Source: Abelmoschus esculentus
Lineage: Eukaryota; Streptophyta; Magnoliopsida; Malvales; Malvaceae
Length of the DNA stretch: 64,000 bases
Direction: 5' to 3'
Assembly (NCBI GenBank): GCA_035048815.1
Contig: JAUCBN010000055.1
Location: 3,948,501-4,012,500 of the forward strand
The position numbers and the translations under genes were made by a program. A model generated the notes under the pieces. That model searched no databases and was not told the DNA's origin. It saw only the letters and a program-made list of their open reading frames with translations. Each line of letters opens with the position of its first letter. Position 1 is the stretch's first letter. This document shows positions 35,631 to 47,449 of the stretch, one piece after another.

Positions 35631-35919
35631 TCACTACATCAAAATAGATCTTTAGCGGCGTTTTTTTAGTTGTATAACGGTGTTTTTTAGCGTCATTAAA
35701 AAAATTCTCGACGCTTAAAAAAACGCCACAAGAAGTGTCGCTAAAACCAGAACCATAATTATTTGCGGCGTTTATTGGGTAAAAACACCGTAAGAGATCA
35801 AGATTTGTAGGGACGTTTGTGTTTTCAAACGCTGCAAAAAACTCTTCTTTAGTGAGGTTTGAAAATACAAACGTTGCACGAAAGTTTTTCTTTAGTGGTG
35901 TTTGTCAAGACAAGCGTCG
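35631..35919 (+). mobile_element. Left end of a CACTA-type transposon, truncated
   Basis: Starts CACTACATCAAAATAG, a CACTA terminus. It is followed by subterminal repeats in both orientations (GCGGCGTTTTTT, AACGCCAC, GCGGCGTTTATT, AAACGCTGC, AAACGTTGC). The Athila-like LTR begins at 35920 in the middle of this repeat zone. The matching right end was not found on the far side. Confidence 0.6.
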
Positions 35920-37310
35920 TGATAAGTGTCTAAAAGTCCTATTTTTATATCATTTTCCCACTCGTTTATTTCCAATTAAGGACATATTTAAGGGCAATAT
36001 TGGATAATTCTGCTTATTTTCCATATTTCAGCATCCGAATACTTAAATCACGAATTTATTCATTATTTGGCATAAAACAGATGCATTTGATGATTTTCTT
36101 TCTTAGGCAGGAAACCACAACATAGGAATGGTCAAACAAGAATATGGATGCTAGAAAAAAAGCTGAAATGCAGATGAAGCACCCGCCATGGCAGCATTTT
36201 GGATGTCGCGGCAGCAGACTGAAGATGACAATTGGTGCTCGACAAATAGAGAAAAAGATGTCGAAGATAACGAAAAAGAAGAGAGAAAGACGGAGCCGAT
36301 TTAAGGAGTCAAGTGCTAGTCAAAGTCAAGTGCGGGAAAGAAGAGTTATTTTAGGAAATAAAATAAAGTGTTATAGTTTAATTAGGAGATTGTATTTTTT
36401 CCCTTTTAAAACTCTTTCCTTGCATGAAAACTTTAACCTAGGGCTTAGCCTATATAAGTCACTCATTAGGGCTAGACATAGACATCGATAGAAGGGAGGA
36501 GAGTCGGAATCCTATAGTAAAAACCCTTAGCTGTCGGCTACACCATGTTCTAAATCCCTCTCGAGGTTTAGGTTGTTTGTGGAGTACTTGGGGAAGAAAG
36601 TTGTATTATATTTGATATTTATTAATGCAAACATATTTTCATAGTTTATTATCTTTTGGCAATCACTCATCTTTGCATATGAGCTCGAGATGATAGTATG
36701 TGAAGAAAAATCTATTTGTCTAATATCGGGAGAGTTAGGCTCACGAAACGAGAGAATACGGTCTTTGCTTAAGGGCATTGACTAATATGGTTTAGAGATA
36801 AACCACCCAGGATTTCAGCGACTAATAAGACGCATGCGTTTGGTTGTTATTCACCCTTGGTTCACACTGGGAGGTATCATCAAGACGTGGGTTTCAACAG
36901 TTCTCTTCGCTTAGGGATAAGGAAGAAGACATACAAGGATGCTCTGTCGAACTATGGAAAGTTGAATTGTCGATAAGGCATAACCCCGCCTAGGCAACTA
37001 CGGCGACCCTTAGTGCGACCCGCCGGGGCGGCAAGTTAACCCATTGCATTAATAAGTGGACAATTAGTACAACTGGATTCCCCTCTACAAAGCACTCAAC
37101 TTGGCCTCACTTCTATCATTATTATTCTCTTCTTTTAATTAGTTTTTAAGTAGTTAATTTAGTTACTCCAACCATCAAAATTACTTGTGTTTTTATTTTT
37201 ATAAATGCATGATTAAGAAGTAGTGAAGTCAACTTAATCCCTGTGGGTTCGAAATCTTAAATACTATAATTTAACGAAAGGTGGAATTACATAAGACTTT
37301 TGAGCCATCA
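35920..37310 (+). repeat. 5' LTR of the Athila-like element
   Basis: About 1.39 kb from TGATAAG to GAGCCATCA, just before the primer site. The first 235 bp match 42446-42681. The end carries CCTGTGGGTTCGAAATC, a typical Athila/Tat LTR terminus. Confidence 0.8.
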
Positions 37311-37317
37311 CCAAATT

Positions 37318-37335
37318 TGGCGCCGTTGCCGGGGA
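37318..37335 (+). promoter_or_regulatory. Primer binding site complementary to tRNA-Asp
   Basis: TGGCGCCGTTGCCGGGGA is the exact complement of the 3' end of plant tRNA-Asp(GTC), including CCA. It is the standard primer site of Athila/Tat elements. Confidence 0.93.
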
Positions 37336-37428
37336 TTGACGCTCAACTTTACTACCAATTATTTTTGCACCCCCTTTCTTTTATTTTTACGTTTAATTTG
37401 TTTCTTTTAATTTCTTTAAAGGGTTATC

Positions 37429-39835
37429 ATGTTTATGACCAGGTCTAATCCATCTGCAGACAATTATCCTTTTGATCCTGAAATCGAGAGAACCGCAAGG
37501 CGTCTACAACAAAGGCTCCGCGAAAGGATGAACGTAGCATCTGGCCAGCAGGTGAACGCTGGTATGAATACCGCCGCGGCAACCAACCAACGCATATTCG
37601 CAGTTGTTGATCCTGCCAATCTGCCTCGAAAAGAGCGACCACGCACTGTCCGTGATTATCTGGAGGAAAATTTGGATGGATTAACTCCTGTTGTAGTTAT
37701 GCCTGATATAGAGGCAGAACATTTTGAACTAAAACCAATCATGTTCAATATGATCAACACTTTAGGCCAATTTGGGGGATCGGCCAACGAAGATTTTCGG
37801 TAGCATCTTAAGTCCTTCTTAGAAATCTGCAACTCTTTCAAGCTGCCGGGAGTCTCCGTCGACATCCTGAAATTAAAGTTGTTTCCTTATTCACTAAGGG
37901 ATAGGGCAAAATCTTGGTTAAACAATCTCTAGCCTGGATCGTTGAACTCATGGTCAGAGCTATGCCGAAGCTTCCTTTCCCGCTTCAGTTACACCAACAT
38001 GACTGATAAGCTGAGAAATGATATTACATCCTTCAAGCAAGATAAAGACGAATCGATGTATGAGGCTTGGGAAAGATATAGGGAATTATACCGAAAATGC
38101 CCCATACATGATTTACCCAAATGGACACAAGTATCAATCTTCTATAATGCAATTAACACCCCAACGATAATGATGCTTGATACTTCCTCTAACGGCACAC
38201 TACTAGACCGCCCACCCCACGAGAGTTTAGAGATTTTGGACAGGTTAACAAAGAATGACTATTAGCACCCAACCACTAAGCGAGACATAACAAGGCGAGG
38301 TATGACAACTTCTGACTCATCAGATTCGATCCTAGCTCAGCTTTCAGCCTTGACAAATATGGTAAAAGATCTGCAAAAACCAAGCCACGTTCGAGAAGTA
38401 AAAGCAATCGCTATTTTTTGTGAAACATGCAGTGACAATCATGACTCGAACGCATGTCCACATAATCTAGAATCGACTTTCTATGTTGGGAACTTCAACA
38501 GGAATAATATGTCCAACAATTATAACCTAGCATGGAGAAAGCACTCAAACCTCTCGTGGAGCAACCCTAACAACGACTGAACCCGCAACATCAAACTTTG
38601 CAACCCACTAGATTCCAGCAGAATAGAACAGTTCAGCAGCAGATGTCGCAGCAGGCACTGCCACCGCAACAAACAACAGATGTCCATACATTGGAAAACA
38701 CACTGTAAACATTCATGGATCAAACTAGTGCATATATTGGAAACACCAATAATTCATCCAGAGAGCCGATATATTCATGGATAAAGCAAAGATGAGAATA
38801 CAAAATAATGAGTTTGCTCTCAAAATGCTGGAAATAGCAGTAGGAAAGATGGCACAACAGATGAAAAGACGACCTATAAGAGGTCTACCTAGTGATACTG
38901 AAGTCGCTAGAACTAGTCCTCATGAACAATGTAAGGCTATATCCACTAGAAGTGGATTACAACTAAAGGACCCTAAACTACCTGCCTAGACAGTAGGTAA
39001 GCAAACTGAGACAGTAGCCCCAAAAAAATCTACTAAAGAAAAACATGAGGCACGGGAACCAGTAGACACTGCCGACGAAGATGCCGCAGCAGATGATGCC
39101 ACGGCCGCACCACAGATACGATTTTAGTGATCTAAAAGGATCAAGGATCTACGATTACCACCACCATTCCCTCAAAGGATGAAATAACAAAAGCAAGAGT
39201 ACCAGTTTAAGAAATTCTTAGACATTCTTAAACAGGTACATATCAACATACCTTTGGTAGAGGCAATTAAACAAATACCTAACTATGTCAAGTTCCTTAA
39301 GGACATTATATCCAAAAGGAAAAAAATTGGAGAATTCGAAATTGTTGACGCAACAGAAGGGTTTGTGGCAATGCTATACAGCAAGGCCATAACCAAAAGA
39401 AAAGATCCTGAAAGCTTTATCATATCTTGTTCCATCGGAGACCAATATGTAGGCAAGACATTATGTGACTTAGGTGCCAGCATTAACCTAATGCCTAAGT
39501 CAATATTCCAAAAGCTAGGCATCGGGCAGACAAAGTCAACCACGGTAATACTGCAACTGGTAGATCGCTCCTACGTGCAACCAGAAGGAAAGATAAAAGA
39601 TATTTTGGTAAAAGCAGATAAATTTATATTTCCTGCTGACTTCTTAATTTTAGATTGTGAAGTATATGAAAATGCCTCAATCATATTGGGAAGGTCGTTC
39701 CTAGTCACAGGCAGAACATTGATCGACTGTGAAAAAGGAGAATTGATCATACGGGTGAATGACCAACAAGTAAAGATCAATGTCTTCAAAGCTCTAAGAC
39801 ATCCAGATGAACCAATTGAATGTCAACAAATATAG
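37429..39835 (+). pseudogene. gag-protease ORF of the Athila-like element
   Basis: Gag reads MFMTRSNPSADNYPF from 37429. Its frame is kept to about 38580 through three TAG stops (37801, 37930, 38263) that each replace an expected Gln. Gag blocks SWLNNL, WSELCRSFLSRFSY and YEAWERYRELYRKCP are clear. A degraded zinc knuckle reads FCETCSDNHDSNACP (about 38418). After a frameshift near 38590 the second frame continues through Gln-rich sequence to the protease: PPPFPQRMK, HINIPLVEAIKQIPNYVKFL (39240-39298) and LCDLGASINLMP (39459 on), then LIDCEKGELIIRV near the end. The DLG in place of DSG/DTG is normal for Athila. Confidence 0.9.
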
Positions 39836-40515
39836 GTAAAATTTGAATTTAACTTCAATGCAGAGACGGACTGCCTAAACAAGACCTGCCCAAGCAACCA
39901 CTATCGAGGCAGCGTACCCCTTGACCAGAAGCATACACGAAAGAAACCACATGATGAGGAGGCTCAGACTGGATCATCACATCATCCTCCATTAAAAAAG
40001 GGGAAGATGGTTGTTGCTGGGGATGCATTCCATTGCACTCCACCAGTAACCTAATTTCTATCTTACTATTTTTAATTTCCTATTATATTTTAGGAATTAG
40101 AATTTTAGTTCTCAGTTTTAGGATTTAGATTTCAAATATATTTTGCAAATGAGTTTCCTGAATTTTTATTTTTTCACAGCATCTATTAATTTGATTTTCT
40201 GTTAATTAGGGTCAATAAGGAAGAATTAAAGAGGATAATTAGCCCACCAAATTAGCGGCCCAATCCAAGCGGCTAAAAATTCTGGGCGGGAATTATGCCA
40301 CCCGGATTCAAAAATTACGTCATTTCGGCTGTCAATGGTTGCCGGTTGGGATTGCGTTTCTTGCACGCCAAGGGCAATAATCACGCCCCCCGCTCCCTCA
40401 AACATCGCGCCGCTCACCGCCTATAAATAAACGGGCAAAGTTCTCCTTCTTCACGCTTCTTTTTCATTACTATTACTCAATTCAATTTTCTTCTCCTCTT
40501 ATCCACAAACTACCA
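39836..40515 (+). promoter_or_regulatory. Promoter-like region ahead of the second Athila ORF
   Basis: No coding domain is found where RT and integrase should be. The region holds TTACGTCA (40315-40322), a TGACG/as-1-like site, and TATAAATA at 40422-40429. A CT-rich leader follows and then an ATG at 40516, 87 bp after the TATA. This spacing looks like a plant promoter driving the downstream ORF. It is inferred from sequence only. Confidence 0.45.
40422..40429 (+). promoter_or_regulatory. Internal TATA box of the Athila-like element
   Basis: TATAAATA followed by a CT-rich stretch (CTTCTTCACGCTTC and TTTCTTCTCCTC) and an ATG 87 bp downstream. The sequence upstream is relatively GC-rich. Confidence 0.45.
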
Positions 40516-41445
40516 ATGACCAACCGACAACAAAACCTTACCGGAGCAGCAGCTTACAGAAGATTTTCCACACTAACAATGGAACAGGAATTTCAACGGG
40601 TATTTCAGAATCGACAAGTTTGGGAGGAATAAGGGTTCTATTACACAGACGATGACGACCTTGGATTAGATACCTTCATATTATACAAAATAACGTTTCA
40701 AAGGTGACACAAGTTCGAAAAGCAACCAACTCCGGCAAACGTTGAATAGGTGAGGGAATTTTATGCGCATAGACCGGTGGCAAATAACCCTTACTCATAC
40801 CTTCGAGGAAGGGCAATACCCATCGCAGACATTCCAATCAACGCTCACTTTAGCTTACACATCGAGACTGATGAGCACGTTGTATTCATTACTACTCTCA
40901 CCGCCAACGATTATGAGGCGATGAAGGCAGAACTCTGCATGCTTGGAGCAGAGTGGAATACCAGGAAGCACTGCAAATCTATCAACCGTAGAGACTTATG
41001 ACCGGAAGCCAAGCTTTGGAATACCTTCATCAAAAGGAATCTGCTGTCGATATCTCACAACCAAACTGTAGATCGGTCGCGGCTAGCATTAATCCACTAC
41101 ATCATCCACAACCGCCGAATTGACGTGGGAAAAATCATCAGTGAGCAAATCTTCGAATGTGCCACCAAGGATAGAGGTATTCTTTATTTCCCTTCTCTAA
41201 TCACTACCTTAGCAAATTTAGAAAGAGTACCGACACTGTCAATCGACTCCTACACCCTGGAGAGGAAGGGATGGACCAAGGATGTCTACATCAAAAGAAT
41301 ACAAGTGGAAGAGGTCAAAACAGAGAAAGAGGTCAGCAACAACCTCCCCAATCAACATCAACATCAAAACCGAGGAAGAGGTCAGCAACAACCCAACTCC
41401 CATTCGAGTCCAACTGCCCCAGTCAGCCAAGAAGAAATCTGCTAG
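40516..41445 (+). pseudogene. Env-region ORF of the Athila-like element (plant transposon-protein domain)
   Basis: One continuous frame of 310 codons starts MTNRQQNLTGAAAYRR at 40516 and ends TAG at 41443, with four internal stops. Conserved stretches include VREFYAHRPVANNPYSYLRG, IHYIIHNRRIDVGKIISEQI and RGILYFPSLITTLA. These match the putative plant transposon protein family that lies 3' of pol in Athila elements. A hydrophilic Gln/His-rich tail follows. No signal peptide or membrane span is seen. All four stops (TAA, TGA, TAG, TGA) can be explained by single C-to-T changes from CAA, CGA, CAG and CGA. The role of this family is not known. Confidence 0.82.
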
Positions 41446-41980
41446 TCCACTACAAGCGGCAGCACATCAGCGACCGAAAAGCCGCCGCAAGCTCCTCATC
41501 GACAGCGACTCCAAGGACTCCTTTGCCTCCTCGACATTTTGAAAAAGGGCGATAGTCTTTTCATTTTCTCTCTTTTCATTTTGCCTCATTTGCTTTCTTT
41601 TATTTCTCTATTTACTTTTCATGTATTGAGGATAATGCATCCCTCGAGTTTGGGGGAGTATTGATCCCTTTTATAATATGTAAATGTCTGCAAATGTATG
41701 GAAGTAATTAGATTATCATATTACTGCCATAATTTCTATCTTAACAATTTTATATTTACTACAAAAAACATTTTAAGTTTGTTGAATTTTATTGAAACTA
41801 CCTCGGCAACAATATATTATCCAGCCGTAGCAGCAGTATGCATCATTCACCAGACTTGAAATCAGACAGGTCTCTTAGGATTAGACTATGGGCCTAAAAA
41901 TAATTAAACATTGCTATTCTTAGTTGATTTTATAAGTTCTTTTCTTTGAAAAGCAATAAGGACTTAGATTTAGATTTTAA

Positions 41981-42130
41981 CTAGAGGTGCTTATAACCGG
42001 CTCTAGTTTAGTCCATAGAGGTGCCTATCACTGGCTCTAGGACTTAGTCTTTCTCCCACTTACTAGAGGTGCCCGAAATTAACTCTAGTAGGAATAGCTA
42101 AACACTTGAGGTGCCCAAAACTGACTCAAG
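41981..42130 (+). repeat. Four matched 26-nt hairpins in the Athila 3' region
   Basis: CTAGAG..CTCTAG (41981-42006), ATAGAG..CTCTAG (42015-42040), CTAGAG..CTCTAG (42063-42088) and CTTGAG..CTCAAG (42105-42130). Each has a 14-nt loop beginning GTGC. The fourth stem carries a double change that keeps pairing. They lie between the env-region ORF and the polypurine tract. Confidence 0.8.
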
Positions 42131-42430
42131 CAGTATAAGTATATAGCAATATATTTATATACAATTAAGGTGAAAGAAAAGAAAAAGATTTGAATAAAAA
42201 TCTAATTCGGAAGTTTTGAGCTAGAAAAATGATTAGAACTTAGAAAATTAGCTTTGACACAGCTACGCACCCATCCACTAAGACTCATAGTCCAGTTTTG
42301 AGGAATTCCTAGAACCTAGAAGAGGCCGAGTCAAGAAAGGAATTCTGTCGCGGCAAGCAGGATGGTATATTACTTTAAAATTCTTTACTTAAATCTATCT
42401 TTTGCATTGCTTGAGGACAAGCATTAGTTC

Positions 42431-42445
42431 GAGCTTAGGGGTATT
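42431..42445 (+). promoter_or_regulatory. Polypurine tract of the Athila-like element
   Basis: GAGCTTAGGGGTATT directly precedes the 3' LTR start TGATAAATG, the usual Athila layout. Confidence 0.7.
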
Positions 42446-42681
42446 TGATAAATGTCTAAAAGTCCTATTTTTTATATCATTTTCCCACTCGTTTATTGTC
42501 AATTAAGGACAAATTTAAGGGCAATATTGGATAATTCTATTTATTTTCCATATTTCAGCATCCGAATACTTAAATCATGAATTTATTCATTATTTGGCAT
42601 AAAAAGATGCATTTGGTGGTTTTCTTTCCTAGGCAGGAAACCACAACATAGGAATGGTCAAACAAGAATAAGGTTGCTAAC
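42446..42681 (+). repeat. Truncated 3' LTR of the Athila-like element
   Basis: About 235 bp from TGATAAATGTCTAAAAGTCC to AACAAGAATAAGGTTGCTA match the first part of the 5' LTR with few changes. Homology then stops abruptly, so more than 1.1 kb of the LTR is missing. Confidence 0.85.
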
Positions 42682-44836
42682 TCCATCCTTCGGTAATTCT
42701 CGTCATTCATGAAATTTGAAACTCGATCCTAATCCCACAAATCTCTTTAGCATAAAATTATAAAAGGATGCTCATCTATGCAAAAGTTAGCTTAGACTCT
42801 GAACATAAATAAATAATGCTACAACATAAAAAAAAAGAAACATTTACCCACATGTTAGTGTTCTGTCGCTGATGGTGTAGTATGATTCAAGTTGGTATTT
42901 TGCCTCTCTATTGTTGGTGATGTAGAATCCAAATTTTGGATCATGTTCCTTCATTAATGGTGTGATTGGGTCCAAATTACTCTTCAATCTGCTTAGCCGT
43001 TGATGATGTATTATAGTTCAAGTTGGTGTTTTGCCTCTCTATTGATGACAATGTGAAATCCAAATCAAAAGAGTTTTATGTAGCAAGAACTTGTAGCTTG
43101 AAGAAATCATCCTAAAGAGTGAAATGTTCAATTAAAAAAAATAATCAGAAGCTCAAGAGATTTTGAAGAAAAAGTTTAATGTAGGAAACTTGTACTTCAC
43201 AATTTCAAAATGAAAAAAAGTTCTATATAAAAAAGGTTTACAACTTGAAGAATTCACCCCGAAAAGTTGAAGAGTTCTATATAGGAAGAATTTGTAACGT
43301 TGATGATTAAAAGTAAAGAGTTCTATATAGGGAGAACTTTTAGTTTGAAGAATCCTTTTAATTCTTCAATACTATCTTTCTACTGATGGTATGACTGGGT
43401 CTAGGCTATTATCCAATTACGCTTCTTCATTGATGGTGTAGTATGATTCAAGATAAACATTTTGCTCTTGAGTTGATGGTGTAGTAGAATCCAAAAATTT
43501 AATGCAGTCCTTTCGTTGATGATGAAACTGATTCTAAGTTTTTGTTGTCTGATCACGCTCCTCCATTGATGACATAGTAGGTCTAATGTCAGAACTTTCA
43601 TCCTTCGATTTTGCGTCTTCATCAATGTTGTTGTAAGATCAGATTTTGTAGATCTTACCTCTTCATTAGTGTTGTAGCTAGGTCAAAATTTGTTTAGGTG
43701 TTGCATTAATGTAAGTGTCATAAAAAATCGAGCTCATTTTTTTCTCTAACAAATCATTCCCATATTTTTGGTCTCCCCAATGAATCATCCACTTTAAAGA
43801 TTTCACTTTCGAGAGTGGTGGAGTAGATCAATTCAAGCTTAAGAAGAAGCGACAACTAGAGAAAAATTCCTGACCAACCGAATAAAAATAGTTATTCTTA
43901 TGTCTTTGTTCTATTCCTATTATACAACAATAAGAAAAGGGAGCAATTATAACGATCATTGTTATTCAAGCTTAAGCCTAATACCCAAGCCAAAATTAAA
44001 ATATGGATCCAAAAATTTAAAACTCATTTTATTATTTTGAACCTTTTTATATAAATCCATACAAATCTAATTACCCTAAATGTGTTACAAATATTTATAA
44101 TCCAAACCTACCAAAATACCCAAACCCATCAGATTTTATAAAACATATATATTATAATATAAAGTAAATAATAATAATAATTATTATTATTAACCCTCGA
44201 ATGCCCCTAATAATAATTAAAACACTAAAACTTATAATATCACTTTTCCTCATGCCCTTTTGTTATCCCTTTTCATCATTCGCGTGTGATCACCACGTGT
44301 AATTTTTCTGTTCGACGTAGTTGTTATGCTCACCATTGTAAGTTTTCACTACTCATTCAAACCGTCACCACCTTATAAAATCAGAAGAAGAAATTATTAG
44401 AAATAGAAATATAATTTTTTATACATTTTTATGAGTTTATAAAAACTCAAAATTTGTAAAGAAAATTTTTGATCGAAATAAAAAAAATAAGAGATTTCAA
44501 AGCAAATAATCGAAACAAAAACTATATCCTTTTACTCAAACATCAATCAAAAATATAAAGACATAAAACAAAATCGAAAAAAGAATTTACTCTTACTCAT
44601 TTCTTTCATAGATTTGTGCGCAGACAAACTTTTTTTCGAAAATCTATCATCAGATTTGCGTTCACAATATCAAGAGATATCAAAAAGGTGAATTATTTTT
44701 TGCATCCAATCACCATAGACAACAATGATCATCGTTGGTAAACAATGACTCACGACGATGTGCGACAGTGCAAATCCACCATATAAGGGAGAGGCAAAGA
44801 GGATTCAGAGAGTTGAGTGATTTTTTGTTTTTTTAG
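42682..44836. repeat. Non-coding region built of degenerate short-period repeats
   Basis: 42860-43065 and 43380-43690 contain many variants of TTGATGGTGTAGTATGATTC at about 45 bp spacing, some followed by AAGTTGGTGTTTTGCCTCT. 43070-43370 has several copies of AGAGTTCTATATAGGAAGAA followed by CTTGAAGAAT-like text. From 44150 on it is A+T-rich with an (AAT)n/(ATT)n patch near 44168-44195. No gene seen. Confidence 0.55.
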
Positions 44837-46096
44837 GGTAAATTACACGGATAACCACCATAAAAAGCGTCAAATACACCGATGAATTATTAATTTGGTA
44901 TTAAAATAGTCACCGACCGTTAAATGTCAAACAGACTGATGACGTGGCCGTTAAAATTAAAATAGAATAATTACACATTTACTCCCTACTATTCATACAT
45001 TTTTTTTAATTTAGTTTTAATTACACATTCATATCACCACCTAATTGGAGGATTATATTTATCTATTATTTAATTTATTAAATTATTATACATCATGCTC
45101 TCCCAAAGTGTTGTACCCATGACCTTGGGCTTGAATGGGCAACACCCAAACCAACAAACCAAAGTGATTTTTATAATATAAGTTCTCATAACATATATAT
45201 ATATTGAATGCAGTTTTTTATATGTATTATATTAATTCCACATATAATTTTATATTTATTTTTTAATTTAATTAAAATATTAATTAAATTATTTTTTATA
45301 TAATAAATTAAAATATTTAAATAATAATAATAAAATATTTAACAACCCAAAATCAAACCCTAAACATGTAATAGTAAACCCTAAATCCTAAACCCTAATC
45401 TTTAAAACCCTAAATACTAAATATTAAATCCATATCCTAAACTATAAATATAAAACCATAAACCTTAAACCCTAAATATTTTAGATTTAAGGTTAAATAT
45501 TTTTATATTTAAGGTTTAGATTTAAGTTTAGGATTTTAGAGTTTAGGTAATTTAGGGGTTGTTAAATAAATTTTTATTATAATTTAAATATTTTATTTTA
45601 TTATATAAAATAATTTAATTAATACTTAAATTAAATTAAAAATTTTTATGATTGTGTGAATAAATATAAAAAACTGTATTCAATATATACATGTTGAAGG
45701 AATTTAAAGCACTAAAATTGGCTTGGTTTAGTGGTTTGAGTGTTGCCTATATATGTTTAAGGTTACAAGTTCAAATCTCTTCTCAAGTGCTTTGGGGAAT
45801 TTTATTTTCTTCCTTCGATCAGGTGGTGACACGTGTCACCACCTAATTAAATAATTATATTATTTTATTATATTAAATTAGGACTAAATTAAAAAAATGT
45901 ATGAATAGTAAAGAGTAAATGTATAATTATTCTATTTTAATTTTAACGGTCACATCATCAGTTCGTTTGGTTTTTAACGGTCGATGGCTATTTTAATACC
46001 AAATTAATAGTTCACCAGTGTATTTGACGCTTTTTAAAACATTATGGTCATTTCGATACTAACCTCATAGTATTGTGGCTATCCGTATAATTTAAC
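44837..46096. mobile_element. 1.26 kb Mutator-like foldback element
   Basis: Starts GGTAAATTACACGGATAACCACC and ends GTGGCTATCCGTATAATTTAAC. Arms pair imperfectly almost to the centre, including GTGACACGTGTCACCACC-like and CCCTAAACC-rich segments. 9-bp flanks TTTTTTTAG (44828-44836) and TTTTTTTAA (46097-46105) fit a Mutator target duplication with one change. No transposase. Confidence 0.75.
45728..45779 (+). ncRNA. tRNA-like segment with pol III A-box and B-box words
   Basis: TGGTTTAGTGG fits the A-box consensus and GTTCAAATC fits the B-box GWTCRANNC about 35 bp later. A related tRNA-like segment lies in the opposite arm (about 45110-45170, minus strand). It does not fold into a convincing complete tRNA and is probably a tRNA-derived fragment carried in the foldback element. 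Confidence 0.35.
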
Positions 46097-46554
46097 TTTT
46101 TTTAAGTATGTTAATAAATGACTTTTTCAGTAAAATGTGTTATTTATGGAGATGGTAAAACAATATTGTTTTGATACTAGCTTTTAAGTTCAAAAACGAC
46201 ATCGTTTTAAGCTTTAACTTGCGATCAGATTCGATCCAACCTGGGAGATTTGCGCATTTTTAGAGAAATGAGGAAATTATACTTATGGTCCCTCCACCTT
46301 GATATCCTTTCAATTTTGCCTTTTTTAGTTTTTTAGTTTTCATTTCTTATAATTTAGTAATTATTTTTAATTTTATTATTATTTAATTATTATATATTTA
46401 TAATGCATATATTTAGTTTATTTTTATATAAAAATTCACTGTAAATATCATGTTACATAATATTATTATTTAGTATAGTATATATTACTATAATCTTACT
46501 TTTATCATTATTTTATATGTATTAATACTTTTTATGTATTTTATTTATAATATT

Positions 46555-46592
<38 letters not shown>

Positions 46593-47400
46593 TATTATAT
46601 ACCATGTATTATCTCTTGTCGATATTATAATTATATATAGTTTATATTTATTTAAATGTATATATTATGGTTTATATATGTATTATGTCATTAGAATATA
46701 ATATTTAATATATTATAATATATGTTTATATGAATCATAATATAATATTTAAAAATCATATTGTTACGTATATTATTAATATATGTATATAATTATATGT
46801 ATATTACATAGACTATTTTTAAGTATTTATTGAATTTATGTTTGTTATACATTTTATATTTTTCATATCTTGCTTATAATATTTATGTTAATATTTTTAT
46901 AATATGTGCAATTATGTGATTGTTTTATATCGAGTACTTTTATTTTTTTATTTTTATATTTAGATTTGATTATTAAGGGATATTTTTTATTTTATCTCAA
47001 TAATCGATTTAAAAGTTGTATTTTGAATTATTCAGATATTATGTTTTTTGATTATTGTAAATAAGAAAATATTTTCCTTTTTTATTAAATTTTATATTAA
47101 AATTTGATTTTTTTTAATTTCTAGTAAATGACAACACAAAATCAATATAGTACCGATTTTGAGTATTGTAGGAGCTAATTATTTCTCAAGCATAATTGCT
47201 TACCGAACTCAAATGTTTTTAATCTTTAGTTCATTTTTTAAAGTGTCCAGCCTACTAAAGTATCCGATGATAAATCTAGATCCTCTATTTTAAAATTTAT
47301 AATATTCTATTAAAAGTGACACCCTAATCTTCGAGTATCATTTACCTTGAATACTTTCGATCCAATTTTTTTAAATCGTTTTTATGGGGTTACCATGAAC
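46097..47400. other. A+T-rich intergenic DNA with (TA)n
   Basis: Very A+T-rich. A (TA)n microsatellite lies at about 46556-46589. The last part (about 47200-47280) has AGTGTCCAGCCTACTAAAG, resembling the right end of the inverted-repeat family at 53613-55913. Confidence 0.65.
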
Positions 47401-47449
47401 TCCAACAGCAGTTTATTAAGGTAAAGAAGAGTAAGATAATCCATTGTAA

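Larger units (their letters stand above)
35920..42681 (+). mobile_element. Athila-like Ty3/gypsy element lacking reverse transcriptase and integrase
   Basis: The 5' LTR starts TGATAAGTGTCTAAAAGTCC (35920); the 3' LTR copy starts at 42446 and matches for about 235 bp before being cut off. A tRNA-Asp primer site at 37318, gag, a DLGASINLMP protease and, further 3', an ORF of the plant transposon-protein type seen in Athila env regions are all on the plus strand. The 680 bp between protease and that ORF have no RT or integrase, so this is a deletion or a non-autonomous form. Possible left target CGTCG (35915-35919); the right partner is lost. Confidence 0.88.

Noticed and set aside
37445..37646. 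Minus-strand open frames over Athila gag
   Set aside because: Antisense shadows of a clear gag reading frame.
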